DNA from: an uncultured Lachnospiraceae bacterium
GTDB taxonomy: Bacteria > Bacillota > Clostridia > Lachnospirales > Lachnospiraceae
DNA length: 64,000 nucleotides
Direction: 5' to 3'
NCBI GenBank assembly: GCA_944376125.1
Contig: CALWBQ010000026.1
Span: forward strand, 48,834-112,833
Both the position numbers and the translations under genes were made by a program. The notes beneath the pieces are model-generated. The model saw nothing but the letters and a program-made list of their open reading frames with translations, was not told the origin of the DNA and searched no databases. Positions 63,878-64,000 of this stretch are shown here, piece by piece. Numbering within the stretch: the stretch's first letter is position 1; every line of letters starts with the position of its first letter.

Positions 63878-64000
63878 ATGAGAAAGCAGACAAAGTTTGT
63901 TGCAGTATTATCTGCAGCAGCACTGTTCGCAATCGGTGCATCCATGACCTCCTTCGCTGCTACTGCTCACTGGGAGCAGGAGGGTGAAGACTGGGTATAT
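63878..64000 (+). CDS. Secreted protein, 3' end outside the window, probable cell-wall repeat protein
   Basis: The 41 codons present encode a signal peptide (KQTKFVAVLSAAALFAIGASMTSFA, cut after Ala-Ala near residue 28) and the first mature residues TAHWEQEGEDWVY. The W-x4-G-x-DWVY pattern is the usual first unit of clostridial choline-binding-type repeats and resembles the protein at 50896-51666. AAGGAGAG lies upstream with long spacing. Confidence 0.75.
   Translation, partial: MRKQTKFVAVLSAAALFAIGASMTSFAATAHWEQEGEDWVY

Overview
The window reads as chromosome of a Gram-positive, spore-forming gut-type Clostridium, most likely a Lachnospiraceae member (clostridial cluster XIVa). The reasons are a stage II sporulation protein R gene, DUF4250, CmpB-like and DUF6110 genes, choline-binding-type cell-wall repeat proteins, strong AGGAGG ribosome sites, and textbook TTGACA-17-TATAAT promoters. 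The genus cannot be fixed from the sequence alone. No rRNA, tRNA, insertion sequence, prophage or CRISPR array was seen.

Layout. 1-6.2 kb: tail of an HPr-like gene, an HxlR regulator, a BCCT transporter, a lipoprotein, DUF4250, cardiolipin synthase, a CmpB-like membrane protein and PlsC. 6.2-13.5 kb: pheA, then a polyphosphate block (DUF815 AAA+ ATPase, Ppx/GppA, Ppk1) and a convergent phospholipase C-like gene. 13.7-22.9 kb: an AGCS amino acid symporter, a 1333-residue degenerate-GGDEF/PAS/GAF/EAL protein, a CheB-CheR-PAS fusion and a SpoU methyltransferase. 23-25.8 kb: a metal module on the minus strand (short Fur-like repressor, 26-residue membrane peptide, DUF6110 protein, P-type ATPase) with three TTAG-N6-CTAA type operators. 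25.9-32.5 kb: a heterodimeric ABC exporter, cyclophilin, GNAT, a membrane-anchored protein and DUF624. 32.7-34.3 kb: ispE and a GntR regulator.

34.4-41.8 kb holds a complete RND efflux operon: TetR with a large palindromic operator, a membrane-fusion adaptor, an RND permease and two TolC-like proteins, although nothing else here suggests an outer membrane. 41.8-44.9 kb: spoIIR, D-Ala-D-Ala ligase, glutamate racemase and DUF1934. 45.1-47.97 kb is a self-contained, relatively AT-rich four-gene cassette with its own promoter and terminator: unknown protein, nitrilase-fold protein, winged-helix protein, unknown helical protein. It is the best candidate here for an undescribed system. 48-52.3 kb: zinc-ribbon and surface proteins. 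52.4-60.2 kb: rpoB-rpoC with its own promoter. 60.2-64 kb: cell-wall repeat proteins flanking a fused winged-helix/cytidylyltransferase/choline-kinase-like gene, which suggests phosphocholine decoration of the surface with choline-binding proteins alongside it.

Functions rest on motifs read by eye. Starts were picked by ribosome sites. Promoters and terminators are sequence-pattern calls, not measured.
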